NCBI GenBank assembly: GCA_964017145.1
Contig: OZ024852.1
Coordinates: forward strand, 869,945 to 933,944
Length of the DNA stretch: 64,000 nt
Direction of reading: 5' to 3'
Source: Agrocybe praecox
Taxonomy: Eukaryota; Basidiomycota; Agaricomycetes; Agaricales; Agrocybaceae
Under the pieces are notes generated by a model, which ran no database searches, was not told the DNA's origin, and worked only from the letters and a program-made list of their open reading frames with translations. Positions 1 through 12,067 of this stretch are shown here, one piece after another (the first letter of the stretch is position 1; each line of letters opens with the position of its first letter). The position numbers were made by a program, and so were the translations under genes.

Positions 1-274
1 TCATCTGTAAGATTGGTTCACGGTTGTTGATCGGACGAATCAGCTTTTGAGTATTGGCAGAGTTCGGATCCTGCTACACCAGCCTCTGTCAAGAAATGCG
101 ATGCTAGCGGCGAGGACCCGACGTGCTCAGACCAGATCCCCAGTCAAGGGATCAACGATGCGCATAGTTTGGTGTGTTCCTTAAATCTACTTCTTTTTAT
201 CATAGCTTGTCTGACTAGTCAATTCAATTTTGCAGTATTACAATATTCAATCTAGCTCTAGGTTTTGCTCGTAG
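1..274 (+). CDS. class 3 lipase, 3' end only (5' part outside window)
   Basis: Only the last two exons are in the window, about 44-171 and 236-274, separated by a GT-AG intron. They encode the family C-terminus: an FEYW start, a Cys-rich CDASGEDPTCSDQ segment and a FCS ending. Both exons are the same length (128 and 39 nt) as the last two exons of the complete lipase at 1385-2867 and align with it residue by residue, so the two are tandem copies. In this family the protein is a secreted alpha/beta-hydrolase acting on acylglycerols. The catalytic Ser and Asp lie upstream of the window, so activity cannot be judged. Bases 1-43 look like the end of the preceding intron. Confidence 0.75.
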
Positions 275-1384
275 GCAGGATCATGGGGTATTTGACTTGT
301 CAAATTTCGTCGTCTTGCAGGGTGTTCCCTCACATTCTATTGATTGAGTCTAATGCAAGGATCTATGAAGCATGAATCTCGCCGTATAGAAAGCGTCAGT
401 CTGCGTGAGTCTAGATATCGGTTAAGCTTGCTTTGAGGAATGAGAAGAAAACAGTGGTAAGTATTTATTTCTGAACATGAAAAAGTACTGCTGGTTATAC
501 AAAGTCGGTATTTGGGTTTTCTACCTTCTTACGAAAAGCAAATGAGCTCTGAAAAATTCCCAATGAAGGGGCAATTAACCATGATTCCAAAAAATTATAT
601 TTCGAACCATTTGTTCGAACGGTCGTTCGTTGAGTCACATTGTCGTGGAATCCAACGCGATGAAAATCTGACCTTGGAGGAAGTCTTTGACTCTGATTAC
701 GGCGCGCCGCGGAAGAGGCTCTGGATAATACAATGTCCTCAAATGATTAAACGTTCAAAAGAACCGTAAACAATCATCCAAAATTCCACTGTCAATTACA
801 TGAACAAGAATATATAATTATCGGAGTCTCTTTCCGCCTGTTATACCTTATTGAATTCTACTTATTTTCTATCAGTATATTGCTAGAATCTACTGCAAAG
901 AAAATTGATTCTTGGGTCTCGTAATTTCATCAGACCATGCTGTTTCGCCACATACTTACACATTTGGTGTACAACTTCTTCCAACATCGGCAAATTACGG
1001 TGCAATGCCGATATGATGGCATCACGGTAAATGCCTTTGAGCTTTCATTCGGATGCCGACTAACCTTTTGTTAACCTTGGCCTTTACTTTTTTTTTATAA
1101 AGAAGAAAGACTATGCAGGTATGTAAAGGCTTTTATTCGTTTGGTATGTAAGTACATCGCGTATTTAAAACGCTGACTTCATTCAGGAAGGCGTTACATA
1201 TATTGTACCACCTTGGTTTAGCCCCTTGTTTGACACGGAGTTTTCGAGTTCGCCGAATCTCGTATTCGGTTCCTCGATGTAGTCAAAAGACTATATAAGC
1301 CAGTGGTCGACGCGTCTTATACTGCACTCATCCAGTCCCATATTACCTTCGGGAGGTTCTGCTTACTTGGCTTAGCAGTGAAGA
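275..1384. other. intergenic, lipase to lipase
   Basis: No supported gene. A reading frame at 512-769 (85 codons) has no family resemblance, no splice context and ordinary composition, so it is left uncalled. The last 100 bases hold the promoter of the next lipase. Confidence 0.5.
1291..1300 (+). promoter_or_regulatory. TATA box of the complete lipase gene
   Basis: CTATATAAGC lies about 90 bp upstream of the ATG at 1385. This is a normal spacing for a TATA element with a short 5' leader. The assignment rests on motif and position only. Confidence 0.55.
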
Positions 1385-2867
1385 ATGTTTTCCTGCATCA
1401 CTTCTTTCGTTGCCTTGGCCGCTGCTTTGAGTGTCTTTGCTAGTCCATTGACCTTGGAAAAACGTTCTATTGATTCGGGTTCGTCCACCAGGCCGTTTAC
1501 GCATGTCCCAGATTACTTTAATAAAGATATCTACAGATTTGTTCGACGAGCTTTCGTTCTACTTCAAATGTACGACTTTTCTTACTCCATGACCTCGGCA
1601 CGGGTAAAAATCATCCATATGCCAGATGCCTCATCATCGTATCTTGACTCGTGCCCAAAGCCCAACGGCAAGACGTTGGTTCGTCAGTTCAGCACGAAAG
1701 TTACCGACACTCAAGGATTCATCGCCCGTGACGATGACAAGAAAGAAATTGTTGTCGCACTTCGTGGCAGGTCGGTTCGGTTCTTGAAATTGATTCATAC
1801 ATTTGCTGATCAAGTTACCTAATGCCATTTAGTGAGTCTCTCACCGACGCGATTGTCGACATCACCTTTATACAGGCACCATTTATTTCTCCAGGCGTAA
1901 ATGCACCATGTACGTTTTCATCTCTTTTCGGAAATATCTTCATGGCTGATGCCTTCTCTTCTAGTTGGCTCTCTGGTGCACTCTGGTTTCTTGACCGCGT
2001 AAGTTTAGCTGTAGTTTGGTGTCTTGTACAAAATCAGCTCATGATTATTGTTTTAGATGGAATTCAGTGGCTCTTCAGGTCCTTGATACCGTTAAGAAGG
2101 AGCTTAAGGAACATCCAGGGTATGCACTAGCGTCTACCGGACACTCCCTAGGTGGAGCTCTGTCAAGCTTGGCGGGTATTTCCCTCAAACAGAACTTCCC
2201 AGAAAGGTGCGGATGGTATTCTGCGTTTGGTAATATGCAATGATATCGACACACTCTAAAGTACTGTGAGGATGTTCACCTACGGACAAGTAGGTTCTCG
2301 ACACGGATATTACATCTATTATCCCTTACATTTTCTTTTTAGCCACGCGTCTTTAACCCCATTGGCGCTAAATTCATTAACTCTGAGTTCGGTGATTTGG
2401 CATACCGTTGTAAGTTTTGGCGTTCTTAATGGTGAAATCAAGACTAACTGCCTAATAATTCATTAGCTGTGCATACCAACGATGGGTACGTAATGTTCTC
2501 CAGAATCATCTTCTTTGTTCAATGATGCTATGAATTACAGAGTTCCTACCATGGTCCCCCGTTTGTTAAACTTCAAACATCATGGTAACTAATCATTATC
2601 AGTTAAATCAGTCTGGTTGCTCACCGGGTAATACTAGGTTATGAGTATTGGCAATTTGCAGACCCTGCCACCCCAGACATGGTCAAGAAATGCGACGCCA
2701 GCGGTGAGGATCCGACCTGCTCAGACCAGATCCTCAGCACAGGTCTCAATCATGCCCATAGTTTGGTACGTCGTTTGCCTAATAATTTCCATTGCAGATC
2801 TAAATCCATGGCTTGACTCGATTTGTAGTACTATGGCATTAGTTCCAACACCACGTTCTGCTCGTGA
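1385..2867 (+). CDS. secreted class 3 lipase (triacylglycerol lipase-like)
   Basis: Ten exons give 320 residues: 1385-1770, 1833-1909, 1965-1998, 2057-2206, 2271-2289, 2343-2409, 2467-2485, 2541-2584, 2638-2765, 2829-2867. All introns are GT-AG and the phases join without a stop. The product starts with a hydrophobic signal peptide (MFSCITSFVALAAALSVFA) followed by a KR site typical of propeptide cleavage. Family landmarks are in order: CPKPNG, a TDTQGFIARDD strand, VALRG, VHSGFLTAW, the nucleophile elbow GHSLGG, then the presumed catalytic Asp in HTNDGVP and His in KHHGYEYW. The three catalytic positions are therefore present. It should be exported and hydrolyse acylglycerols or related esters. 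It is a tandem duplicate of the lipase ending at 274. Two 19 nt micro-exons make it easy to mis-predict. Whether a further intron exists near 1604 is unclear; the frame is open without one. Confidence 0.85.
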
Positions 2868-3205
2868 GGCTAGATCCATGCCGTCCCTATGTTTATGGTT
2901 GGGGAGGAGCTTGCCCTTGATGTGTCGAGGACAACGTAGATAGATTCGTTTGGTATATATATTCTTACTTATACGTGTGTGCGGAATTCGCCATGGTATT
3001 CGTTGCTTCGAGCTCCCTGAATTTGGACCCTGAGTTGAAGTTTCCCACGAGAAATATATTAGATGCTACTTTCTTTCTGCTGTTTATGTGAAACGCTTCG
3101 AGAGGTGTCCTCGACTCTTTGTTCATCCTTTGTTCAGCCCCGCCGGGTTGAAGCCAATTTCCTGCATATAAGCTCGAATCCCGCACCGCCTGGCTATTAA
3201 TAGCC
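2868..3205. other. intergenic, lipase to first F-box gene
   Basis: Holds the lipase 3' flank and the F-box gene 5' flank. No coding or repeat signal was seen. Confidence 0.5.
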
Positions 3206-4934
3206 ATGGCTCTGGACGGTGCCAAGTGCAGGTATGTACCATTTCCCAGGTTATTTCCGTCGTACATTGTGAAGTGGGTCTGAATTATTTACGATCCTCA
3301 GTAGGAAAGGGAAAGAGAAATATGTTCCATCTGGAGAGCATGTCCTTCACAACCTCGACCTCCTTGACTTGATATTCTCATTCCTCGACAATACCAACAT
3401 GCGGTCGGGTCCTAAATACGACGAGAAGAGACAAAATCTCTTATCTGCGGCGCTCGCGTGTAAAGTGTTTTTCGATCCGGCAATGGACAGGCTCTGGAGA
3501 TATCTTTACACTCTTCGTCCGCTACTGAGAATTGTTCCGACGATTGCCAAAGTAGGAGCCAGATATGTAGGTGCTCATGTTTCCAAAGCTCCCAGGTTCG
3601 TTGGATTGAACCTCTGTTCCCAGGTAGCGACACGAGCCATTACCAAAGAAAATGTAGACCGCCTTTACTTATACGCCAAACGTGTAAGATACCTTGCGCT
3701 GGATGACGTAGATGAAGCCATATCACCGCATATATTTTATGCCATCCACCACATGCACAAAGACTCTTGTCTATTTTCGACGTTGTCTACCTTCGGTTAC
3801 TATTTCGAGAAGGAACGCGAGCCTTTTGATTTTCCTTCTTTCTCTCTCTTTGCTGGACCAGCTTTATCCGCCATCACGATTCACGGCATACTCGAACCTC
3901 AGGAAGTTGTTGTGGCTTCATTTTTGCACGATGTCTATTCCACCTCCGAAGGGCAAAATCTACGGGAGCTTGAATTAAAAGGCCAATTGTCCGCCATCAC
4001 TTTGGAATATATCCAGAAGTTCGACAAGTTACGGTCGCTTACACTTATCACGGAGGATGCGGAGGCTACTGCCCTCGTCGCTTTATTCAAGATGTTTCCA
4101 ACGGATAACGCCCTCCAGCATTTAAGCCTTCAAATTAATAACAAAAACACTGCGTACATCCAACCAACTTTTGAACTCGAGCACGCACGTTTTAACAACT
4201 TAAAATATCTCTCTCTGTTTGGATTCCCTGGATTAATTTCCAAAATCCTCGAAGCCGTGCGCACCAAAGAGTTGGTGAGCCTCAAGATCTCGTTCAAAGG
4301 AAAAAATTGTAATCATTGCCGAGGGGACATAATCGAGTGCGTCAAGAAGGTGGTGTTCGCGTCGGCGCTAAAGTCACTTCAAAGCATCCACCTCCAAACC
4401 CCTTATGGCTCTATTCCGTGGGACGCATTCGCTCTTCTCCGTCGTCCCGGTCTTCAATACGCAGTGGATATACACGTCAAAATCGACCACTTCTCGATGC
4501 AGTCAGTCTATGCCTTGGTTCAGAATAATCCACCATGGCAATACCTGGAAGTATTAACGCTGCTAGCGAACGGAATCCCTTTGCCCTTGATGGATTTGTG
4601 GGAAATCAGAACACTTTGCCCGACCCTCAAGAAATTATCTATCTCTGTGGCTGCATGCTTGGAACTTCCAATTCTTCAGGAGATGGAAAGAAGGTCCCAC
4701 GTGGACTGCTACGACCATGGATTACAATATCTTGACTTATTACCACTGTTTCCAGTAAACGCGAGAAGAGATACATCGCGCTGCGATGATGTCGCGGCGG
4801 TTATCATCGCTGGTTACATCGATCATCTCTTCTCCTGCCTAAAAAAAACTACTATACATCTAGAGGATATAGATCGTCGCTCTTGTGGAATGATTGAGGA
4901 CTTAATTAAACAGCTTCGGGCTTCTAGAGTTTAA
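3206..4934 (+). CDS. F-box protein, array member 1 (leucine-rich C-terminus)
   Basis: Exons 3206-3231, 3302-3566 and 3624-4934 give 533 residues. The start was chosen because exon 1 (MALDGAKC) joins in phase to exon 2, restoring HVLHNLDLLDLIFSFLD, the first F-box helix. The rest of the F-box is LLSAALACKVFFDPAMDRLW. Exon 3 opens just before the VDRLYLYAKRVRYL motif, as in all family members, and carries about 400 residues of degenerate leucine-rich sequence ending in AGYIDHLFSCLKK. F-box proteins bind Skp1 and present substrates to an SCF ubiquitin ligase; the target here is unknown. The second intron is 57 nt and in frame, so retention would add 19 residues without a stop. The first gene of the array, and one of its more diverged members. 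Confidence 0.8.
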
Positions 4935-5290
4935 CGATGTATTTGATCTGGATTCTGGACTCTGGTGAGATCAATTATAGAAATAAGTATACATATGTAA
5001 TTACCAAGATATGAGTAACGATTCGTTCTCTTTTACTGGGAGTGCTTGTGCCGACCGCTCTTTTTATATGTTGATCAAGAGGATATTTGCAGCAAACCGT
5101 GAAGGCGATGAAGTCAAGCGAGACGCGACGCGACGCGACATGCATCCACGTGGTCGTTATGATGGATTATTTTCGGAACTTCTGATATACTGCCAAGGTT
5201 GTTCTTGACCGTTATTCATCGATATCATCCGACCCGATTAGCAAAGGACGGTGACTCCTAGCTGCTAATTTCCCCTCCTCTTTCACCGCA
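4935..5290. other. intergenic between F-box genes 1 and 2
   Basis: About 350 bp with no supported gene. A short direct GACGC-rich repeat sits near 5120. Presumed terminator of the first gene and promoter of the second. Confidence 0.45.
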
Positions 5291-7166
5291 ATGAAAAGTT
5301 TGCTCATTTCTAACAACGTCATGAGTAACATGATCAGCGATATAGTCTCCGACGTCGTCAACACTAGGTGCTGGTTAACTATTCCATTTCCCAGGAGTCT
5401 CTACTGATTATTACGATTTTTAGAAAACAAAGTGCTATGGAGCCTATCATACACATTGCTTCTCGGTCTCAAGTTCTGCAGAACTATGAACTCCTGGATC
5501 TGATATTCCAATTTTTCAACAATGGCCGTGCCGGCCAGAAAGATCTCTTACGTGCCTCTCTGACATGCAAAGCTTTTTTAAACCCAGCGTTGGACAACTT
5601 ATGGCGATCCATATCTTTGCGACCTATAATCCTCCTCGCCCCGTCTGAAAAGCCAAAAGCCAAAACAAAGAGGAAGGTATCCAAGACGGTATGTTATTGT
5701 CATTACCGCGTTTCTCAGCTGACGGAGTATCATAGAAGGCTGAAAATGCCCTCAATAACAAGAAATTGGAACGCTTGAAGTGGTACTCCAGAAGAACAAG
5801 ACATCTCTTCATACACGCTTCCGAGACCATTGGTCATTCGCCCCATTCGCCCCACGCCCACTCCGTCTTACAACTCCCGATATTTCCAGCACTCCGTCGC
5901 TTGGTTCTCTACGGCCTTGAAAAGGTTTCCCCTGCCGCTGTACCTTATATTCCGGCCAAGGCCGCGATAAGTTCAGCCCTTTCTACGCTGCAAATAGGTT
6001 GGATAAGCCCAAGCGTGGAACCTCATACTGCTTCCTTCATGCATGATGTTGCCTCGACTTCACGTCATATCAAATGCCTCTCACTGAGAGGTGAATTGCG
6101 AGAGATGCTGATAAATGTGCTTCCCGAATTCACCCACCTGACTAGCCTGGAAATCATTGCTACCAGTCTTCCTGCCAACTTCCTCGTCATGACTTCTATG
6201 ATAACAACACTAGAATCTCTGAAATGGTTTATGGGATTTTCTCCGTACACCAATCTCGGTCATCAATATCCTTCTTTGCTTGTAACAGTACACGATCAGC
6301 CCAAATTTTTGCCCGCGTCTTTTCTCAATCTTCGGGTTTTGGAACTAGAGTGTCTTGCGCATGTCGTTGGCATGTTTATTGATGCATCATCTATGCATGA
6401 CTTACAGGAACTTACCATCGAGTTTTCAGATTCCTGGAGCCATCGTTCAATGCTGCATGTGGATCAATGCATGCAGAGTATCATCTTATCTACGTTTTTG
6501 GACGTGTTGGAAAAACTACAAATTACCTTCTCCGACGAAAACATGATTGCTGTTCCATGGGTTATGTTTACCTTTTTCCATTCTTCTAAATTTCCCCAGA
6601 TCAAATACTTTGAAACCAGAGTGAATACTCTTGAACGTGCCGCCTTTTTCTCACTGGCCGAGCAGAACACGACGCATTGGCATCATTTAAAAACGCTGGA
6701 CTTGTCCGTGCCAACAGTCGACTATCCAATTTCAAGTTGGCAAACAAGCGCCAGGGCAAGCGAAAATCTCCTATCCCTTTCCGATGTATGGCTGTTCGCG
6801 ATACTCTGTCCGAATCTCGAGAGTCTCTCGCTTTGCGTGATTGCAGAACTTGAGCAAGAAGATATATCACAGATGAAGCCTTTGTCAAAGGGTCCCTGCA
6901 CATGCCACCCATTACGACGTCTGCTTTTGGCCCCATTTCAGGGAGGTTGGGAATGGGATATGCTGGATCCCTCAGAAGCGACCTTGGAAAACGGCGTCAT
7001 TGTCGCTCGATATCTGGACCGCATCTTTCCAAATCTGAATAAGCCATCTCTTGAACTCGGGGACGACAAGGAGGATTTCAAATTGCAAACTTGGTGGAAT
7101 GATGTGGGTAAAAGCGTTCTAGAGTTCCAGGATGCGAGAAAGCAGTATCATGTTTGCAAGAAGTAG
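5291..7166 (+). CDS. F-box protein, array member 2 (leucine-rich C-terminus)
   Basis: Exons 5291-5367, 5424-5688 and 5736-7166 give up to 590 residues. Exon 1 has in-frame ATGs at 5291, 5321 and 5330, so the exact start is open; an ATG at 5437 would be a fallback if exon 1 is not used. The first intron leaves the phase-2 join (AG|A) seen across the family. The F-box reads NYELLDLIFQFF...LLRASLTCKAFLNPALDNLWRSI. The second intron is phase 0 and exon 3 opens into LERLKWYSRRTRHLF, matching the family position. The C-terminus has VARYLDRIFPNLNK, the family signature, followed by a Trp-containing helix. Presumed SCF substrate receptor. Confidence 0.78.
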
Positions 7167-7441
7167 GGAGAAGCTGTATCTCGTATCGAGGACTAAACAG
7201 CTATGGTCATGAAGGAAATAGGCTTCCCCTGGACAAGTCATCGATCTCGAACACAATTTACCTATGGGCACCAAATGGGCACAATAACGTGGGGCACCGG
7301 CCGATGACGCACCCCGTTCTCATTCTTTGCCATTTTATCTAACTAATATCTCCATGAATTTGCATAATCGGGTGCTAGGAAGCTATAGTCTATGGTATAG
7401 TTCAGCAACGTGATTTTATCGCCAGGCACTTTCGGACTTTG

Positions 7442-8799
7442 TCACTGAGTTATCTTCAAAACGAAGTTCTTTCCAGAACTTGAGAGACGGGGGAAATATT
7501 GCAAGACATGAGTGGTAAGCTTCTCCGACCCCTCTTGGTGCTCAAAGTCCCAGCTTTGAATGTCCGCGCGTGCATGGACGGAAATCGAGACTGTCTTCAG
7601 GGAAGGATACATTGGCCCAGTCAGGAGTTGATCAAGACCATCCCAGAAAGCATGGAGTTCTGCAACTTTGATGTAGTCCCTAATACCATGGTACCTGTAC
7701 CAATAGGCTAAATGAATATCTGTGAGAAATTCCATGGGAAGCGAGACGTTCAGGATATTGTAAAAGGGTAGAGAGTCGTCGCTAGTGTTGTTATCCATCG
7801 ACGAGTATAATTGGTGCTCTGTAAGCCGAAAGAATCTCAAGTTGGGTGTGATGCCAATGTGGAATGCGGGAAATGTGTTCTTAAACTTATTCGAAACGGC
7901 TGTAAAATATCATGGTGGTGGTGAGTGCAATGTATATCCCGATAACAAGATTATGACAAACCGGAAAAGAGAATATTAAGGTTTTCAATGGTACCGGAGC
8001 ATTCCTTGACTAAATCGAGAGAATCTTGAGCCACAATAGAAGGGATGAGATTTAGTTCAAGTTTGGTCAACTTTTGCGCTGGTTTATAGAGGTAAGTGTT
8101 GTCGCTAGTGAGAGTTTTCAAGTCAGGAGGAGGGTCCATCACGTCTTGCTTTCTTTCAGGGGTGTCTGCGCCTTTCCAGTGAATAAAGTTGGGCGTCAGT
8201 CGCTGAAGACAAAGGCCAATGACCTTGGATGAAGCCAAAAAGTCAGTTGGAAGCAAATCGACGCCTCTAACTTCCAAGATTTCCAAAAATGGAGAAGACA
8301 CAAGAGATTGAAAAGCCGCTCGAAGATCTGCGTTCAAATCTGTCCATTTAATCCCGTTAAAAGTCTGAGAAAAGTCGAGGATGAGTCGTTTGGTCCCGAA
8401 TGTCTTTTGATGCAGCTTGTTAAGTATGTAGATAAGGTCGGGGTTTTCAAGCAGGTTCTTGTACTGCTGCACTATCTCGGTATCTTCGGAGTCGTGAGGA
8501 TGCATGGTGGAAATGAATCCTATGGTCAGCACGCCAATATGTTGATCTACGTGCTCGAGACCAGAATTTGGCAAGGGGGTCAAAACTTGTCGTAGGGTGG
8601 CAAAATAAGAAGGTTCCGCAAGACACCGGGTCGAGATGATGACGTGGAAGAATAACCTGACAAGCGCAAAGTGTCGGAAGGTTCTCGATACAAAGAGGCA
8701 TGCTTGGAGAGTCAGCCTCTCTTCGCCCTCTGCGATGAGCTTGTTACCTACTTCTTCTAGGATACGATCAACGATGTCGTCAGGTATTTCAGGGACCAT
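7442..8799 (-). CDS. F-box-like protein of a different subfamily
   Basis: Two exons on the minus strand, 8799-7962 and 7899-7442, with a 62 nt GT-AG intron and a join in phase, give 431 residues. The N-terminus MVPEIPDDIVDRILEEVG...LTLQACLFVSRTFRHFALVRLFFHV matches the other common agaricomycete F-box type (P-I-V-D-x-I, then C-x-x-V-S-R and a LF at the end of the box). It lacks the PAM..LW signature, the YVRRIR motif and the C-terminal YIDxLFPRLK motif of its neighbours, and its intron is elsewhere. It is convergent with the gene ending at 7166. Function beyond a probable Skp1-binding N-terminus is unknown. Confidence 0.7.
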
Positions 8800-9682
8800 T
8801 GTTGTCTACTGAGATGCTGCCTCCGATATAGGTGTGGTGAGCCACGGGTGCTTATCTTTTTAATCGTCGGAGCCAGGAATTGAAAAGAGGACACTAAAGG
8901 AAAGAGTTCTGAGTCGCAGAGACAGTGGACACTTATATATCAATTATGTGTGTGTGTGTATTCGTGTGGACAATCGCAGGATATCGCCGAGGTTATTTAT
9001 GAAAACAATTGGCCCGTGTGCGCTATTAGATGGATGGTAAATCTAAGTTGGATGACTCGGAGGAGTCATGATCATGACAGATACGTATAAGTTGTCACAC
9101 AGTCCATCTGGTCACGAGTTGTTACTACTCGCGTTTCCGCAACGGCGAACTTCGGAGTCCTTGGATCAGCATACTCACCGTGTGCATAACCAGATTGTGT
9201 ATCCAAAATTCACAATCTTTGGGAACAATATGCAATTTACTCAATATTCAATGTCAAATAGTACTCAAGGAGCGCACGCCCAGTTTCAGTCATTTCTCTG
9301 TCGACGTTTCAACACTCGGTACTCATGCCTCGCCCTAGGTTCAGTACGTGACTGACTTGCATTCCTCCCATTTTTACATCTAACAAATCAACAGCAAACA
9401 GTCAGCAAACAATGATGTGCCTCCAACCACGATGCTGAGGTCTCGGTGCCCCCGCAAGAAGATCTGCCAACTTTGCATAGATATACAAACCCAAGCCCCA
9501 TCGTCACAAAACATTGTTTTCTGCCATTGTTATGAACAATCACAGGCGCTTAAAATGGCATTGGGTATCACGCGACCCGCATCTATCAATAGAGTCAATC
9601 TCCTTCACACGGTAAAAGCTGGCCTCCCTTCCTCTAGCTGTTTCTGCCTTTGGCTGACCACCATCTCCCAGCAGGAGTCCCA
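8800..9682. other. divergent promoter region between F-box genes
   Basis: About 880 bp between the starts of the minus-strand gene at 8799 and the plus-strand gene at 9683. Open frames at 9068-9355 and 9417-9779 have no recognisable features and are not called. Both promoters must lie here. A short GT microsatellite lies near 8947. Confidence 0.45.
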
Positions 9683-11545
9683 ATGGACACGGAAATTGAC
9701 CAAAACTCGTTTGACGAAACTCCGACGAACCAAGGGGCATCTGATAACATATCTGATGGCATCCCGTATGTCAATATAGATAGTTCCACAAATGCATCAG
9801 TTGAGACTGACGATCTATATGATAGACACGACGAGAGCCCACGGGAATACAATGATGAAAGAGAATCCACTCAATCTCAAGTTTTGCTGAACCCTAATTT
9901 GGTCGAACATATACTATCTTTCATGAGAGACTCCGAGGACGCTATGGAACAGCCGGATTCCTCGCATTTGTTATGGGCCTCACTCACATGTCAAGCGTTC
10001 TTCGAACCGGGTATGAACGTACTATGGCAATCGATGGACTCTTGGACACCTATAGTACATTTGATTCCGAATTTGGAGAAGGACGATCTCGACAGTAATA
10101 TTCTTGTGAGCAGCATGTTATACTAACAGTGCATGATCCCTATCTCTTACTAAATCTTGTCTTCTCAGAGAACGACCAAAGTGCTTCGCATGGAACATTT
10201 GAATCGTCTTCGTGAATACACCCGACGCATTAGGCGTTTTCGGTTTGTTCCGTCAACGCAGCCGATCACTCTTCACATTTATACATCCATGGCCCAACTC
10301 CCCCAGTTTGAGCTTTTCCCCTCACTTTCGAAGATCGATATTCTATGTCTGAGCGACTTAAAACCGGCGAACACGCCTAGTTTATTCTTGGTAGCGCCTC
10401 CAACGCTTTCCGACATAACTATATCTGGCGTTACTCGATCGGATGAGATATTGGCCGCAACTCTGTTGCACACCATATTTGACAAGAGTCAGAACGCTCT
10501 CCGCAAGATCTTTCTAGATGGAGACATAAACATATTATGCTTCAACACGATACGGCTATTCAATCGTCTGGAGGTACTCCATGTTTCCAGCAAAGTTTTA
10601 CCACAAAACTTCGTCAAAATTATCAGCGAATTGGAATTTTTGCAATGGTTTGAGATCGCCTTAGAGAAACCATCGAATTGGTCACCGCCTGTAGACACAC
10701 CAACTGTCGGATCTCCTCTGGGTTTTCCAGCGTTGCAGAAGCTAAAAATCGCTGGCTCTTCGACCTTTGTGTTGGCTTTCATTCAACACGTAACTCCGTT
10801 GCCCAAACTGCAGAGCATTCACCTTTATTTTCATTCTGACATTGGCCACAAAGCAAGGCAGAGCTTTATGTGCTTGGCACCTTTAACAGGACCTGACCTT
10901 CGTGCTATCACGGTGGCTTCAAAATCCCAATCCTTCCCCTTCAGAAGCGCTATAGCAGACCAACTGCACGATAGGCTTCCTTCTACCAATTTACAAGAAT
11001 TGTCATTAGAAGTTAGCGAGTTCTCCCCACGTGCAATATCCTTTCTGTCCACAAGTAAATTCTCTGGCACGCTTCAAAAAATTAGGCTGGTAGAAACTAC
11101 TCTCAGTCAGCTACGTCTATCCCCGCCATTAACCACAGATCTGACTTATATGTGCTCGTTTGCCGTTCTGCAATCACTGGAGATTGCAATAAGGCTTGAC
11201 TTCAACAAAGAGCATTTAGAGAAGATGCAAGAAATCACTCAAAGACCAAGACGATGCCACAGCCTCCAAGAGCTCATACTTGAGCCCCATCGGTCCCAAA
11301 AATCATTGTTCACCAGTGCCGAAATCAACGTCAACACCGAAAACGCCTTTATCTTCGCTCGCTGTATCAACCACTTGTTCCCGCATTTGAAGAAGTTTGA
11401 CCTATCCAATTTCACTGCGGTAGATGATAGCTGGCGCCGCGGCGTAGAGGCTATGGTGATAGGACTCCAGGATGTTCAACGCAAATGCGATGATGGCCGC
11501 TGCGAAGAAGTACTGCGACCTTGTCAATTGACAGACCACGCTTAG
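9683..11545 (+). CDS. F-box protein, array member 4 (leucine-rich C-terminus)
   Basis: Proposed exons 9683-9765, 9826-10105 and 10169-11545 give 579 residues. The first intron (60 nt, CC|GTATGT donor) is inferred because the neighbouring gene at 12068 has the same donor at the same place and phase. It is in frame, so the unspliced version is also open. Exon 2 carries the F-box: NPNLVEHILSF...LLWASLTCQAFFEPGMNVLWQSMDSW. Exon 3 starts RTTKVLRMEHLNRLREYTRRIRRF and ends ARCINHLFPHLKKF plus a W-R-R helix, the family C-terminal signature. Presumed SCF substrate receptor with unknown target. Confidence 0.78.
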
Positions 11546-12067
11546 TGGGTGGCCGGATATTTGGTTCCTCTCAAAAGGTGTTAATCCTCCGATTTCATAA
11601 CTAAATAAATGAGTCGGCTGACCCATTTTTCAGCCTTTTATGTCAAAAACAAAACTGTGAATATGCACCCTTTCAAGGAAAAAAAATTCATTTATAATGA
11701 GCTTCACAAATCCCTGCAAATCCGTCTTCGTCCCTTGTTGTTTCACGTAAAGGTCTTGTCCTTGGTCGGTTTTAAGTTTTCTGTAGAAGATATAGGTTCT
11801 GATGTTAAGAAAAACTTTATTTTCTGCGCAAGTGGAGTCGGATTAAAAGAGTCCTTATCCAAGAATCCAAATCAGCTGTACGGATTTCCAGTGGTGAGAC
11901 CGTTTTCTTAGGCTTTCCTCCAACTTGGAGGTCGGGGTGACCGATTGTAACTGTGACTAACACGGTCATGTGGTGTGATTACTCGCGTCTCATTTAAATT
12001 TTGAAATTTTGATCTTTTCAATCAGCACCCTACACAATAACTGAAGCGTCAGGATCAAAGGGCGAGA
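11546..12067. other. intergenic between F-box genes 4 and 5
   Basis: About 520 bp, AT-rich. A 100-codon frame at 11609-11911 lacks any family feature and is not called. Confidence 0.45.

Noticed and set aside
512..769. 85-codon open frame between the lipases
   Set aside because: No family features, no homologous partner near the other lipase, and length within chance expectation.
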